Assembly: GCA_020438865.1 (NCBI GenBank)
Contig: JAGQTU010000014.1
Location: 1-64,000 of the forward strand
Direction of reading: 5' to 3'
Length of the DNA stretch: 64,000 nt
DNA from: Mycobacterium sp.
GTDB lineage: Bacteria > Actinomycetota > Actinomycetes > Mycobacteriales > Mycobacteriaceae
The position numbers were made by a program, and so were the translations under genes. Positions 15,097 through 24,793 of this stretch are shown one piece after another; position 1 is the stretch's first letter, and each line of letters starts with the position of its first letter. The notes beneath the pieces are model-generated. The model did no database searches, had not been told where the DNA came from, and saw nothing but the letters and a program-made list of their open reading frames with translations.

Positions 15097-18000
15097 GTGA
15101 GCTCCCCCCAGGCGTTGGACCGGTTCAGTCCGCTGACCCGGAGCTGGTTCGCGGGCACCTTCGTGCAGCCGACCCCAGCGCAGGCCCAGGCCTGGTCAGC
15201 CATCGCCAACGGCGACAACACCCTGGTGATCGCCCCGACCGGGTCGGGCAAGACGCTGGCGGCGTTCCTGTGGGCGATCGACCGGTTGGCGCATGAGAAG
15301 CCGGAGACAAGAGGCACCCGGGTGCTGTACGTCTCGCCGCTCAAGGCCCTGGCCGTCGACGTCGAACGCAACCTGCGCACCCCGCTGACCGGCATCACCC
15401 GCATCGCCGAACGCGACGGCCTGCCGGTGCCGCAGATCAGCGTCGGCGTCCGCTCGGGTGACACTCCCCCGGCGCAGCGCCGCGAACTCATCACCCGGCC
15501 GCCGGACATCCTGATCACCACACCCGAGTCGTTGTTCTTGATGCTCACCTCGGCCGCCCGGGAAACCCTGGCCGGAGTGCAGACGGTGATCGTCGACGAG
15601 GTGCACGCCGTCGCGAGCACCAAGCGCGGGGCGCACCTGGCGGTGTCGCTGGAACGCCTCGACGCGCTGCTGGAGACCCCGGCGCAGCGGATCGGCCTGT
15701 CGGCGACGGTGCGCCCGCCCGAGGAGGTCGCGCGGTTTCTATCCGGGTCACGACCGACGACGATCGTGGCCCCGCCGGCGGCCAAGACGTTCGAGCTCAC
15801 CGTGCAGGTGCCGGTGCCGGACATGGCGAACCTGGAGAACAACTCGATCTGGCCGGATGTCGAGGCGCGCATCGTCGACCTGATCGAGGCGCACAACTCG
15901 ACCATCGTGTTTGCCAACTCCCGGCGGCTGGCCGAGCGACTGACCGCCAGGATCAACGAGATTCACGCCGAACGCGCCGGTATCGAGCTGGCCTCCCCGC
16001 CCAACCGGTCCGTGCCCGGCGGCCCGCCCGCCCACGTCATGGCCAGCGGCCAGACCTACGGCGCCGAACCGCTGCTGGCCCGCGCGCATCACGGTTCGGT
16101 GTCCAAGGAGCAACGCGCCGCGGTGGAGGACGACCTCAAGAGCGGGCGGCTCAAGGCCGTCGTAGCGACCTCCAGCCTGGAGCTCGGCATCGACATGGGG
16201 GCCGTCGATCTGGTGATCCAGGTGGAGGCCCCGCCGTCGGTGGCCAGCGGCCTGCAGCGCATCGGCCGCGCCGGCCACCAGGTGGGCGAGATCTCCCGCG
16301 GCGTGTTGTTCCCCAAACACCGCACCGACCTCATCGGCTGCGCAGTCAGTGTGCAGCGCATGCTGGCCGGCCAGATCGAGACCATGCGGGTGCCCGCCAA
16401 CCCGCTCGACGTGCTGGCCCAGCACACGGTGGCCGCATGTGCGCTGGAGCCGCTCAGCGCCGACGTCTGGTTCGACGTGGTCCGCCGCAGCGCGCCGTTC
16501 GCCACGCTGCCGCGCAGCGCGTTCGAGGCCACCCTGGATCTGCTGTCCGGCAAGTACCCGTCCACCGATTTCGCCGAACTGCGGCCCCGACTGGTCTACG
16601 ACCGGGACACCGGCACGCTGACCGCCCGCCCGGGCGCGCAGCGGCTGGCCGTCACCTCCGGCGGCGCCATCCCCGACCGCGGGATGTTCACCGTGTACCT
16701 GGCCAGCGAGTCCGAAAAGCCCTCGCGGGTAGGCGAACTCGACGAGGAGATGGTCTACGAGTCGCGGCCCGGCGATGTCATCTCCCTGGGCGCGACCAGT
16801 TGGCGTATCACCGAGATCACCCACGACCGGGTGCTGGTCGTCCCGGCTCCCGGGCAACCGGCGCGGCTGCCGTTCTGGCGCGGCGACGACGCGGGACGCC
16901 CGGCCGAACTGGGCCAGGCCGTGGGCAGGTTCACCGGCGAACTGGCCGGGATGGACCGAGATGCCTTCGAAAAGCGCTGTGCGGAACTGGGTTTCGCGGA
17001 CTACGCCGTCGACAACCTGTGGCAGCTGATCGACGACCAGCGCACCGCCACCAAGATCGTGCCCAGCGACACCACGCTGCTGGTCGAGCGCTTCCGCGAC
17101 GAGCTGGGCGACTGGCGGGTGGTGCTGCACTCGCCGTACGGGCTGAAGGTGCACGGCCCGCTGGCGCTGGCGGTGAGCCGCCGGCTGCTGGAGCGTTACG
17201 GCATCGACGAGAAGCCCACCGCCTCCGACGACGGCATCGTGGTGCGGTTACCCGACACCGAAGACAGTCCACCCGGCGCCGAGCTGTTCGTGTTCGCCCC
17301 CGACGAGATCGAGCCACTGGTCACCGGCGAGGTCGGCGGGTCGGCGTTGTTCGCCTCCCGGTTCCGCGAGTGCGCGGCGCGCGCCCTGCTGCTGCCCCGC
17401 CGCCATCCGGGCAAGCGCTCCCCGCTGTGGCACCAACGTCAGCGCGCCTCGCAACTGCTCGACGTGGCCCGCAGGTATCCGGATTTCCCGATCGTGCTGG
17501 AGACCGTGCGGGAGTGCCTGCAGGACGTCTACGACGTCCCGACGCTGACCGAGTTGATGGCGCGCATCGCGCAGCGCCGGGTGCGGGTGCTCGAGGTCGA
17601 GACGCAGACGCCGTCGCCGTTCGCGGCCTCGCTGCTGTTCGGCTACGTCGGGGCGTTCATGTACGAGGGCGACAGCCCGCTGGCCGAACGCCGCGCCGCG
17701 GCGCTCTCCCTGGACAGCACGCTGCTGGCCGAGCTGCTGGGGCGGGTCGAGCTGCGCGAACTGCTCGACACGGAGGTGATCGCCGCCACCGCCCGCCAGC
17801 TGCAGCACCTGTCCGAGGACCGCCGGGCCCGCGACGCCGAGGGGGTCGCCGACCTGCTGCGGCTGCTGGGGCCACTGACCGAGGAGGAGATCGCGCAGCG
17901 CTGCACCGCGGCGGATGTGGGTGGCTGGCTGGACGGTCTGCACGCCGCCAAACGCGTTCTGCCGGTGTCGTATGCGGGCCAGTCGTGGTGGGTGGGCATC

Positions 18001-19632
18001 GAGGACATCGGCCGGTTGCGCGACGCCGTCGGGGTCGCCGTTCCGGTCGGGGTGCCCGCCGGGTTCACCGAGGCGGTGCCCGACCCCCTGGGCGAGCTGC
18101 TGGGCCGCTATGCGCGCACCCGCGGGCCGTTCACGACCGCTCAGGCCGCCGCCCGATTCGGGCTCGGGCTGAGGGTGGCCGGTGACGTGCTGGGCCGCCT
18201 CGCGGTCGACGGCAGGCTGGTGCGCGGCGAGTTCGTCGACCTGCCCGAGGGTGGTGAGCAGTGGTGCGACGCCGAGGTGCTGCGCATCCTGCGGCGCCGC
18301 TCACTGGCCGCGCTGCGCGCGCAGGTGGAGCCGGTCAGCACCGCGGCCTACGCCCGTTTCCTGCCGGCCTGGCAGCAGATCGGCAGCTCCGCGGGCACCG
18401 GGGTGGACGGACTGGCCGCGGTCATCGACCAGCTCGCCGGGGTACCGGTGCCGGCGTCGGCGGTCGAGCCACTGGTTTTCGGGATGCGGGTGGCCGACTA
18501 CCAGCCCGCGATGCTCGACGAGCTGCTGGCCTCCGGCGAGGTCACCTGGTCGGGGGCCGGGTCGATCTCCGGCAGCGACGGCTGGATCGCGTTCCACCAC
18601 GCCGACACCGCGCCGCTGACGCTGGCGCCGCCGGCCCAGATCGAGTTCACCGACACCCACCGGGCCATCCTCGACGTGCTCGGTCACCCCGGTGACGCCC
18701 GCGGCGCGTTCTTCTTCCGCCAGCTGGCCGACGGCGCCGACGACACCGTGAAAGCCGCGCTGTGGGAACTGATCTGGGCCGGCTGGGTCACCGGCGACAC
18801 CTTCGCCCCGGTGCGCGCGCTGCTGGCCGGCGGGCGTCGTCCCGGGGCGCGGCGGCCCGCCGCTCCCGCGCACCGGCAGCGCCGCGCCCCGCGGCTCAGC
18901 CGGTACTCGGTGGCCCACGCGCAGGCCCGGCCCGCGGACCCGACGGTGGCCGGCCGGTGGTCGGCACTGCCCGCGCCGGAACCCGATTCGACTCTGCGGG
19001 CCCACTTCAGCGCCGAACTGCTGCTGAACCGCCACGGTGTGCTGACCAAGGGCGCGGTGGCAGCCGAGGGGGTGCCCGGCGGTTTCGCCACCCTGTACAA
19101 GGTGCTGACCGGATTCGAGGAGGCCGGTCGCTGCCAGCGCGGCTATTTCGTCGAGTCGCTGGGCGGCGCCCAGTTCGCCGTCGCGTCCACCGTCGACCGG
19201 CTGCGCACCTATCTCGACGGGGTCGACCCCGAGCGGCCGGACTACTCCGCGGTAGTGCTGGCGGCCGCCGATCCGGCCAACCCGTACGGCGCGGCGCTGC
19301 CCTGGCCCACCCGACCGGACGCCGATGCCGGCCACCGGCCCGGCCGCAAGGCGGGGGCGCTGGTGGTGCTGGTCGACGGCGAGCTGGTCTGGTTCTCCGA
19401 GCGCGGCGGCCGCTCGCTGCTGAACTTCAGCGTCGACCCCGAGGCACAGCGGGCCGCGGCCGGCGCGCTGGCCGGGCTGGTCGGCGCCGGGCGGGTGGGC
19501 GGCATCCTCGTCGAGAAGCTCGACGGTGTGCCGGTGCTGGAGGCCGCGGCGCACGGCGACCGGCGGGCCACCGCCGATGCCCTGATCGACGCGGGCTTCG
19601 TCCGCACGCCGCGCGGGCTGCGGATCCGCTAG
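15097..19632 (+). CDS. lhr: ATP-dependent DNA helicase Lhr
   Basis: 1511 residues, the size of mycobacterial Lhr. Superfamily 2 motifs are visible: Walker A APTGSGKT (Lys52), DEVH at 167-170, LSATV (motif III), ATSSLELGIDMG (V) and QRIGRAGHQ (VI), followed by the long winged-helix and C-terminal domains of the Lhr family. It translocates 3' to 5' on single-stranded DNA and unwinds RNA:DNA hybrids, serving DNA repair. GTG at 15097 is chosen; the frame is open further up but overlaps the P450. Its stop overlaps the convergent TetR stop by 4 bp. Counterpart of Rv3296. Confidence 0.95.
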   Translation: MSSPQALDRFSPLTRSWFAGTFVQPTPAQAQAWSAIANGDNTLVIAPTGSGKTLAAFLWAIDRLAHEKPETRGTRVLYVSPLKALAVDVERNLRTPLTGITRIAERDGLPVPQISVGVRSGDTPPAQRRELITRPPDILITTPESLFLMLTSAARETLAGVQTVIVDEVHAVASTKRGAHLAVSLERLDALLETPAQRIGLSATVRPPEEVARFLSGSRPTTIVAPPAAKTFELTVQVPVPDMANLENNSIWPDVEARIVDLIEAHNSTIVFANSRRLAERLTARINEIHAERAGIELASPPNRSVPGGPPAHVMASGQTYGAEPLLARAHHGSVSKEQRAAVEDDLKSGRLKAVVATSSLELGIDMGAVDLVIQVEAPPSVASGLQRIGRAGHQVGEISRGVLFPKHRTDLIGCAVSVQRMLAGQIETMRVPANPLDVLAQHTVAACALEPLSADVWFDVVRRSAPFATLPRSAFEATLDLLSGKYPSTDFAELRPRLVYDRDTGTLTARPGAQRLAVTSGGAIPDRGMFTVYLASESEKPSRVGELDEEMVYESRPGDVISLGATSWRITEITHDRVLVVPAPGQPARLPFWRGDDAGRPAELGQAVGRFTGELAGMDRDAFEKRCAELGFADYAVDNLWQLIDDQRTATKIVPSDTTLLVERFRDELGDWRVVLHSPYGLKVHGPLALAVSRRLLERYGIDEKPTASDDGIVVRLPDTEDSPPGAELFVFAPDEIEPLVTGEVGGSALFASRFRECAARALLLPRRHPGKRSPLWHQRQRASQLLDVARRYPDFPIVLETVRECLQDVYDVPTLTELMARIAQRRVRVLEVETQTPSPFAASLLFGYVGAFMYEGDSPLAERRAAALSLDSTLLAELLGRVELRELLDTEVIAATARQLQHLSEDRRARDAEGVADLLRLLGPLTEEEIAQRCTAADVGGWLDGLHAAKRVLPVSYAGQSWWVGIEDIGRLRDAVGVAVPVGVPAGFTEAVPDPLGELLGRYARTRGPFTTAQAAARFGLGLRVAGDVLGRLAVDGRLVRGEFVDLPEGGEQWCDAEVLRILRRRSLAALRAQVEPVSTAAYARFLPAWQQIGSSAGTGVDGLAAVIDQLAGVPVPASAVEPLVFGMRVADYQPAMLDELLASGEVTWSGAGSISGSDGWIAFHHADTAPLTLAPPAQIEFTDTHRAILDVLGHPGDARGAFFFRQLADGADDTVKAALWELIWAGWVTGDTFAPVRALLAGGRRPGARRPAAPAHRQRRAPRLSRYSVAHAQARPADPTVAGRWSALPAPEPDSTLRAHFSAELLLNRHGVLTKGAVAAEGVPGGFATLYKVLTGFEEAGRCQRGYFVESLGGAQFAVASTVDRLRTYLDGVDPERPDYSAVVLAAADPANPYGAALPWPTRPDADAGHRPGRKAGALVVLVDGELVWFSERGGRSLLNFSVDPEAQRAAAGALAGLVGAGRVGGILVEKLDGVPVLEAAAHGDRRATADALIDAGFVRTPRGLRIR

Positions 19633-20288
19633 CCGCTCAGCTCTCGGCGGCTCGAGTGCTGCTGCGCCATCCGGGCCGCGAACTGCTGGAAGTAGGGTTC
19701 GGACTCCGGGGTGGCGATCGCCCGCAGCAGCAGCTCCCAGACGCTGGCCAGCCCGGCGAAGATGTCCTGATCCAGCGCGACGGACAGGATCCGGTTGCCG
19801 ATGGTGAACGACCACAGCGTGCGGGCGACCTTGTCGGCGTCGATGTCGCCGCGCAGGTCGCCCTCGGCGATACCCCGGCTGACCGCGCCGGTGAGCACGT
19901 CGAACACCACGTCCTGGCGGCGTCGGTACGTCGCCGCGCCAGCGGCGCTGACCTGGGCCAACGACTGCCGCAGCTGGTCGGCCACCCGATTGAGGCGATC
20001 ACGTTCGTGCAGGGCCACCGCGACGAACGTCGAGCGGATCAGGTTCTCCACCGCCGGCGGTGCCGAGAGGATGCCGAGCATCGCATCGGTGAACTCAACC
20101 TCGGCCGCCTCGATGATGGCCGCGGCCACCGCCTCCTTGGTGGCGAAGTGGTAATAGAACGCACCCTTGGTCACATCGGCGCGATCGACGATGTCGTTCA
20201 GGTCGACGCTGCCGAAGCCGATCTCGTCGAAGACGTCGACCGCGGCGTCGACGATCCTCTGCTTGGTGACCTGGGCTCGAACCTGCAC
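19629..20288 (-). CDS. TetR-family regulator, ScbR/ArpA-like
   Basis: 219 residues. The N-terminal helix-turn-helix (about 8-55) contains [19 protein letters not shown], which resembles the gamma-butyrolactone receptor branch (ArpA/ScbR) of TetR proteins. The C-terminal ligand domain is all-helical. The same architecture and many identical residues recur in the second TetR at 36837. It is divergent from nei with a 65-bp gap, so it may control nei and itself; lhr runs convergently. GTG start at 20288. Position equals Rv3295. The ligand is unknown. Confidence 0.85.
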   Translation of the reverse strand: MQVRAQVTKQRIVDAAVDVFDEIGFGSVDLNDIVDRADVTKGAFYYHFATKEAVAAAIIEAAEVEFTDAMLGILSAPPAVENLIRSTFVAVALHERDRLNRVADQLRQSLAQVSAAGAATYRRRQDVVFDVLTGAVSRGIAEGDLRGDIDADKVARTLWSFTIGNRILSVALDQDIFAGLASVWELLLRAIATPESEPYFQQFAARMAQQHSSRRELSG

Positions 20289-20341
20289 GAATTCAAAGTA
20301 CGGCGGACCGCCGGTGAGCCCTAGTGACGAAAGGCCCTCAT

Positions 20342-20347
20342 TAGGCT
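20342..20347 (+). promoter_or_regulatory. -10 element TAGGCT of nei
   Basis: TANNNT hexamer ending 6 nt before the nei ATG at 20354 without a ribosome binding site; probable leaderless transcript. Confidence 0.6.
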
Positions 20348-20353
20348 GGCCTG

Positions 20354-21127
20354 ATGCCCGAAGGCGACACCGTCTTCCGCACCGCGGCCACCCTGCGCGA
20401 GGCCCTGGTGGGCACCACGCTCACCCGCTGCGACATCCGCGTGCCGCGCTACGCCACGGTCGACCTTTCCGGTCGGGTCGTCGACGAGGTGCTCAGCCGG
20501 GGCAAGCACCTGTTCATCCGCGTCGGCGACGCCAGCATCCACTCGCATCTGAAGATGGACGGCAGCTGGCGGGTCACCCGCGGCGGCAGACCCGCGCGGG
20601 CCGACCACACGGTCCGGATCATCCTGGAGACCGGCGACGTCCGGGCCGCCGGAGTCGATCTCGGCGTGCTCGAGGTGCTCGACCGCGCGCACGACCAGGA
20701 CGCGGTCGCCCACCTCGGGCCGGATCTACTCGGCGACGACTGGGATCCGCACCGTGCCGCGGCGAACCTGGCCGCCGACCCGGCCCGCCCGATCGCCGCC
20801 GCGCTGCTGGATCAGCGGGTGCTGGCGGGGGTGGGCAACGTGTACTGCAACGAGCTTTGTTTCGTGTTCGGCCGACTGCCCACCAGCGCGGTCAGCACCC
20901 TGCCCGACCCCCTGCGCGTCATGACCCGCACGCGAGAGATGTTGTGGGCCAACCGGTTACGGACCAACCGCACGACGACCGGCAACCGCAGGCCGGGTGA
21001 GGAACTGTGGGTGTACGGTCGCGCCGGCCGGCCCTGCCGGCGCTGCGGCACCCCGATCCGGCGTGCGGAGTCCTCCGACGCGACCGGGGAGCGGGTTACG
21101 TACTGGTGTCCGTCGTGCCAGCGCTAG
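20354..21127 (+). CDS. nei: DNA glycosylase/AP lyase, endonuclease VIII (Nei)
   Basis: 257 residues. The catalytic N-terminus MPEGDTVFR (Pro2 nucleophile, Glu3) and the C-terminal zinc finger ligands Cys228, Cys231, Cys252 and Cys255 are intact. The H2TH region is seen around [14 protein letters not shown]. It removes oxidised pyrimidines and cleaves the abasic site in base-excision repair. Lying next to lhr it forms a repair neighbourhood conserved in mycobacteria (Rv3297). Its 3' end overlaps the convergent gene by 32 bp. Confidence 0.95.
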   Translation: MPEGDTVFRTAATLREALVGTTLTRCDIRVPRYATVDLSGRVVDEVLSRGKHLFIRVGDASIHSHLKMDGSWRVTRGGRPARADHTVRIILETGDVRAAGVDLGVLEVLDRAHDQDAVAHLGPDLLGDDWDPHRAAANLAADPARPIAAALLDQRVLAGVGNVYCNELCFVFGRLPTSAVSTLPDPLRVMTRTREMLWANRLRTNRTTTGNRRPGEELWVYGRAGRPCRRCGTPIRRAESSDATGERVTYWCPSCQR

Positions 21128-21653
21128 CCGGCTCCGAGGGCGACGGCGCGATCTTCGCCATCTCCTCGGCCACCAGCGCGTCGAGGCTCTCGATCGACGT
21201 GCGGTCCATCCGGACCGCCCGGAAGTCGTCGGCCCGGTACAGCGTGGACTCCATCGGTCCCCGGCCGTTGGGGTAGACCAGGCAGATCACCACGCCGGTG
21301 CCCGCCTGCAAGGCCTCACCGACCTCACGCTTGAGGCCGGTGCGCACCTCGTGATCGGCGAACGAGGCAACCAACGCCCCCGCCGCCCCGCCGACCAGCA
21401 CCGCGAGGCCGAAGGGCGGCACGAACAGGCCGAACATCAGGCCCAACCCGGCACCCATCCCCGCCGCCACCCGGCCGTGCTTGTTGTGCGCCTCCACGAC
21501 GTGCGGCTGGCCGTCGGCGTCCTTGGTGACGAGGGCCGCCGCCTTCACCTCGAGCCCGTGCTTGACCCGCTTCTCGAGCTCGCGGAAGTCGGTCTTGGCG
21601 GAGTCGAGGTTGCGGTACGCGGCGATCAGGATCAGTTCGTGGTCGTCATCCAT
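21096..21653 (-). CDS. DUF1269-like membrane protein
   Basis: 185 residues starting [20 protein letters not shown] central Gly-rich hydrophobic stretch (about residues 65-105, including [20 protein letters not shown]) is typical of DUF1269 proteins. Flanking soluble parts contain [20 protein letters not shown]. Function in the family is unknown; several members are stress-induced. ATG at 21653 is preferred because the upstream extension to 21716 does not resemble the family N-terminus. It overlaps nei tail-to-tail. Confidence 0.7.
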   Translation of the reverse strand: MDDDHELILIAAYRNLDSAKTDFRELEKRVKHGLEVKAAALVTKDADGQPHVVEAHNKHGRVAAGMGAGLGLMFGLFVPPFGLAVLVGGAAGALVASFADHEVRTGLKREVGEALQAGTGVVICLVYPNGRGPMESTLYRADDFRAVRMDRTSIESLDALVAEEMAKIAPSPSEPASAGTTDTST

Positions 21654-21743
21654 GCCAGCATCGTGACCCAGATCACTGTGTGCGGCTAGGGGCCTTAAGT
21701 CACAGCCGAAGGGCATAGATACCCCAGCGGTACCCGGCGCCGC

Positions 21744-22124
21744 TCAGCCGGCGAGCCACTGCGACGTCGCGACCAGGTCACCCTGCTCGAGTGCGGCGGC
21801 CCGATGCTCGTGCACCTTCTGATACGCCGGGTCGCGCACCATGTCGACGAACGCCTGGGGCGACGGATACTCCACCACCAGGATGGCGTCCCACCACGGC
21901 CGCGCCCCGTCGCCGATGACGTTGTGCGGGTTGGCGCCGGCGTAGCGGACCTTGCCGCCCACCCGGTCCAGGTGCGGTTGGACCTCACGCGAGTAGGTCA
22001 GGTAGTGCGCGAGTCCCTCACCGGGGTGGAACTTCAGCAGGTTGATCATCACCACCGGGGCGTCGGGGGGCAGGTTGTCGAACGCCTGCAGGTTGACGGG
22101 ACGGTCGTCGACGGGGTTGGACAT
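21744..22124 (-). CDS. DUF1330/EthD-like small protein
   Basis: 126 residues with a dimeric alpha/beta ferredoxin-like fold signature: VVMINLLKFHPGEGLAHYLTY, then WWDAILVVEYPSPQAFVDMV, and a C-terminal ending SQWLAG. Proteins of this kind are often associated with catabolic or secondary-metabolism genes, but no activity can be assigned. A clear AGGAG lies 5 bases before the ATG at 22124. It sits 16 bp downstream of the rluA stop and probably shares its transcript. Confidence 0.75.
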   Translation of the reverse strand: MSNPVDDRPVNLQAFDNLPPDAPVVMINLLKFHPGEGLAHYLTYSREVQPHLDRVGGKVRYAGANPHNVIGDGARPWWDAILVVEYPSPQAFVDMVRDPAYQKVHEHRAAALEQGDLVATSQWLAG

Positions 22125-22140
22125 CAGGTCTCCTGGTCGG

Positions 22141-23010
22141 TCAGTGCGGATCGTCGGCGAGGCCGCGACTCGAGACGAAGCTACGCGATTCGCCGGTGAG
22201 CGGGTCGTCGAATTCCAACCGGTGGGCCACCAGTCGCAATGGAGCGGTGAAGTCGTCCGCGGCGACGTCGATCACGTCGGGGTACAGCGGGTCGTTGTCG
22301 ATGGGCAGGCCCAGTGCGGCCATGTGTACCCGCAATTGGTGGGTGCGCCCGGTGTGGGGGGTGAGCCGGTAGACGCCGTCGCCGAGCGCCTCCACCAGTG
22401 TTTCGGCATTCGGCTCGCCCGGTTCTTCGAAGGCCTGTAACTGGCTGCGCCGCTTGATGATCCGGCTCCGAACCACGGTGGGCAGATCGACGTCGGGTGT
22501 CGCCGAGGAGCGCGCCAGGTAGGTCTTGCGGGTCAGCCCGCGCGCGAACATCGTCTGGTAGGCGCCGCGCACCTCGCGGCGCGTGGTGAACAGCAGCACG
22601 CCCGCGGTCAGCCGGTCCAGGCGGTGCGCCGGGCTGAGCTCGGGCAGCTCGAGTTCCCGGCGCAGCCGCACCAGCGCGGTCTGGGCGACGTGCCCGCCGC
22701 GCGGCATGGTCGCCAGGAAGTGCGGCTTGTCCACCACGACGATGTTCTCGTCGCGGTGCAGCACCGGGACGGGGTAGGGCACCACCACCTCGTCGGGCAG
22801 CTCCCGATACAGGTAGACGTGGCTCCCGGGCGGCAACACGGTGGCCGCGGTGATCACGACGCCGCCGGCGTCGACCACCTCACCGGCCAGCACCCTGGCC
22901 GCGGCGGCCTCGCCGAACCGGTCGGCGAGCTCGACCAGGACCGCACCGCCGCGCAGGCGCACCCGGGCCGGGCCGAGGCCGTCCCTCGGCGGGAGGGGCG
23001 GCGGCCTCAA
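22141..23010 (-). CDS. RluA-family rRNA/tRNA pseudouridine synthase
   Basis: About 289 residues. The catalytic aspartate motif AHRLDRLTAGVLL is present, followed by HTGRTHQLRVHMAALG, both hallmarks of RluA-type enzymes that isomerise uridine to pseudouridine in RNA. An S4-like N-terminal part precedes the catalytic domain. No ATG fits the conserved N-terminus; the TTG at 23010, overlapping the glpD2 stop as TTGA, gives an N-terminus beginning RPPPLPPRDGLGPAR and implies coupling to glpD2. A GTG about 50 bases further in is an alternative. Counterpart of Rv3300c. Confidence 0.82.
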   Translation of the reverse strand: MRPPPLPPRDGLGPARVRLRGGAVLVELADRFGEAAAARVLAGEVVDAGGVVITAATVLPPGSHVYLYRELPDEVVVPYPVPVLHRDENIVVVDKPHFLATMPRGGHVAQTALVRLRRELELPELSPAHRLDRLTAGVLLFTTRREVRGAYQTMFARGLTRKTYLARSSATPDVDLPTVVRSRIIKRRSQLQAFEEPGEPNAETLVEALGDGVYRLTPHTGRTHQLRVHMAALGLPIDNDPLYPDVIDVAADDFTAPLRLVAHRLEFDDPLTGESRSFVSSRGLADDPH

Positions 23011-24752
23011 ACGAGCGGCACCGGTTCGAGGATCTCGGCGCGGGCCTCCGGGGCGGCCGCCCGCAACGCATCGGCCGACGCGTCGTCGGGCTGGGTCTGG
23101 GACAGCACCTCGGCCTCCACCCGGGCCAGGTAGGTCGCCACCTCGCGGTCGACGTCGGCCGGGCTCCAGTTCAGGATCGGCGCGACGGTCTCGGCCACCT
23201 CGCGGGCACAGTCGACCCCGCGGTGCGGGTACTCGATCGAGATCCGCATCCGCCGGGACAGGATGTCCTCCAGGTGCAGCGCGCCCTCGGCCGCGGCGGC
23301 GTAGGCGGCCTCGACCCTGAGATACACCGGCGCCTCGGTGATCGGCTCGAGCAGCTCGGGGCGGTCGACCGCCAGCTGCAACACCTCGTCGATCAGCGAG
23401 CCGTAGCGGTCGAGCAGGTGGCGCACCCGGTAGGGGTGCAGGTCGTAGCGGGCCCCGACGCTCTGGGTCTGGTTGACCAGCGCGAAGTAGCCGTCGGCGC
23501 CCATCAGCGGCACCTTCTCGGTGATCGACGGCGCCACCCGGGTGGGGATGGACTCCGCGGCCGCGTCGACGGCGTCCGCGGCCATCACCCGGTAGGTGGT
23601 GTACTTGCCGCCCGCGATCGCCACCAGGCCCGGCGAGGGCACCGCGACCGCGTGCTCGCGGGACAGCTTCGAGGTCTCCTCGCTCTCGCCGGCGAGCAAC
23701 GGCCGCAGCCCGGCGTACACGCCGTCGATGTCGTCGTGGGTCAACGGGGTGGCCAGCACGGTGTTGACCGTGTTGAGGATGTAGTCGATGTCGACCTTGG
23801 TGGCCGCGGGGTGGGCCAGGTCCAGGTTCCAGTCGGTATCGGTGGTGCCGATGATCCAGTGCGTGCCCCACGGGATCACGAACAGCACCGACTTCTCGGT
23901 GCGCAGGATGATGGCGACCTCGCTGACGATCCGGTCCCGGGGCACCACGATGTGCACCCCCTTGGAGGCGCGCACCCGGAACCGGCCCCGTTCGCGCGAC
24001 AGCGCCTGGATCTCGTCGGTCCAGACCCCGGTCGCGTTGATCACGACGTGGCCGTGCACCTCGGTGACCGCACCGTCCTCGGAGTCGCGGATCGCCACGC
24101 CGACCACCCGGTCGCCCTCGCGCAGCAGCGACACCACCTGGGTGGAGGTCCGCACGACCGCGCCGTAGTGGGCCGCGGTGCGCGCGACCATCATGGTGTG
24201 CCGGGCGTCGTCGACCACGGTGTCGTAGTAGCGGATGCCGCCGATCAGCGAACTGCGCTTGAGGCCGGGCGCCAGCCGCAACGCACCCGACTTCGTCAGA
24301 TGCCGTTGCGGCGGAACGGATTTCGCGCCACCCAGCTGGTCGTAGAGGAAGATCCCCGCCGCGATGTACGGCCGCTCCCAGACCCGCTTGGTCAGCGGGA
24401 ACAGGAACGGCAGCGGCTTGACCAGGTGCGGCGCCAGCGTGGTCAGCGACAGTTCGCGTTCGTGCAGCGCCTCGCGCACCAGGCCGAACTCCAGCTGCTC
24501 GAGGTAGCGCAGGCCGCCGTGGAACATCTTCGAGCTGCGGCTGGAGGTTCCCGACGCGAAGTCACGCGCCTCCACCAGCGCCACCTTGAGCCCGCGGGTG
24601 GCGGCGTCGAGCGCACATCCGGCGCCCACCACACCGCCGCCGATGACCACGACGTCGAACTGCTCGCTGCCCAGCCGCTCCCAGGCCGCGGCGCGCTGCG
24701 CCGGTCCGAGAAAGGTCTGGCCGTTGCCCGCTCCGCGGATCGGGTCGCTCAC
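23007..24752 (-). CDS. glpD2: glycerol-3-phosphate dehydrogenase (FAD-dependent)
   Basis: 581 residues. The N-terminal FAD motif FDVVVIGGGVVGAGCALD and the GlpD signature GTSSRSSKMFHGGLRYLEQ are present, with a C-terminal helical DAO domain. It oxidises glycerol-3-phosphate to dihydroxyacetone phosphate at the membrane and feeds electrons to menaquinone. GTG at 24752 is chosen: AGGAG at 24761-24765 lies 8 bases ahead, whereas the GTG at 24761 overlaps that site. The product then starts VSDPIRG, like the mycobacterial orthologue. It is followed by rluA in an overlapping pair and preceded by lpdA on the same strand. Confidence 0.92.
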   Translation of the reverse strand: MSDPIRGAGNGQTFLGPAQRAAAWERLGSEQFDVVVIGGGVVGAGCALDAATRGLKVALVEARDFASGTSSRSSKMFHGGLRYLEQLEFGLVREALHERELSLTTLAPHLVKPLPFLFPLTKRVWERPYIAAGIFLYDQLGGAKSVPPQRHLTKSGALRLAPGLKRSSLIGGIRYYDTVVDDARHTMMVARTAAHYGAVVRTSTQVVSLLREGDRVVGVAIRDSEDGAVTEVHGHVVINATGVWTDEIQALSRERGRFRVRASKGVHIVVPRDRIVSEVAIILRTEKSVLFVIPWGTHWIIGTTDTDWNLDLAHPAATKVDIDYILNTVNTVLATPLTHDDIDGVYAGLRPLLAGESEETSKLSREHAVAVPSPGLVAIAGGKYTTYRVMAADAVDAAAESIPTRVAPSITEKVPLMGADGYFALVNQTQSVGARYDLHPYRVRHLLDRYGSLIDEVLQLAVDRPELLEPITEAPVYLRVEAAYAAAAEGALHLEDILSRRMRISIEYPHRGVDCAREVAETVAPILNWSPADVDREVATYLARVEAEVLSQTQPDDASADALRAAAPEARAEILEPVPLV

Positions 24753-24793
24753 TGCCACCACTCCTGAGGGTTACTCGTCGGTAGAGACCCAGG

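Noticed and set aside
15748-17154. 468-codon minus-strand frame inside lhr
   Set aside because: Opposes essential helicase motifs and has a Gly/Arg/His-rich composition typical of shadows.
18301-19815. 504-codon minus-strand frame at the lhr 3' end
   Set aside because: Shadow of the Lhr C-terminus; conflicts with the TetR gene.
23223-24767. 514-codon plus-strand frame opposite glpD2
   Set aside because: Conflicts with the well-supported glycerol-3-phosphate dehydrogenase and resembles no family.
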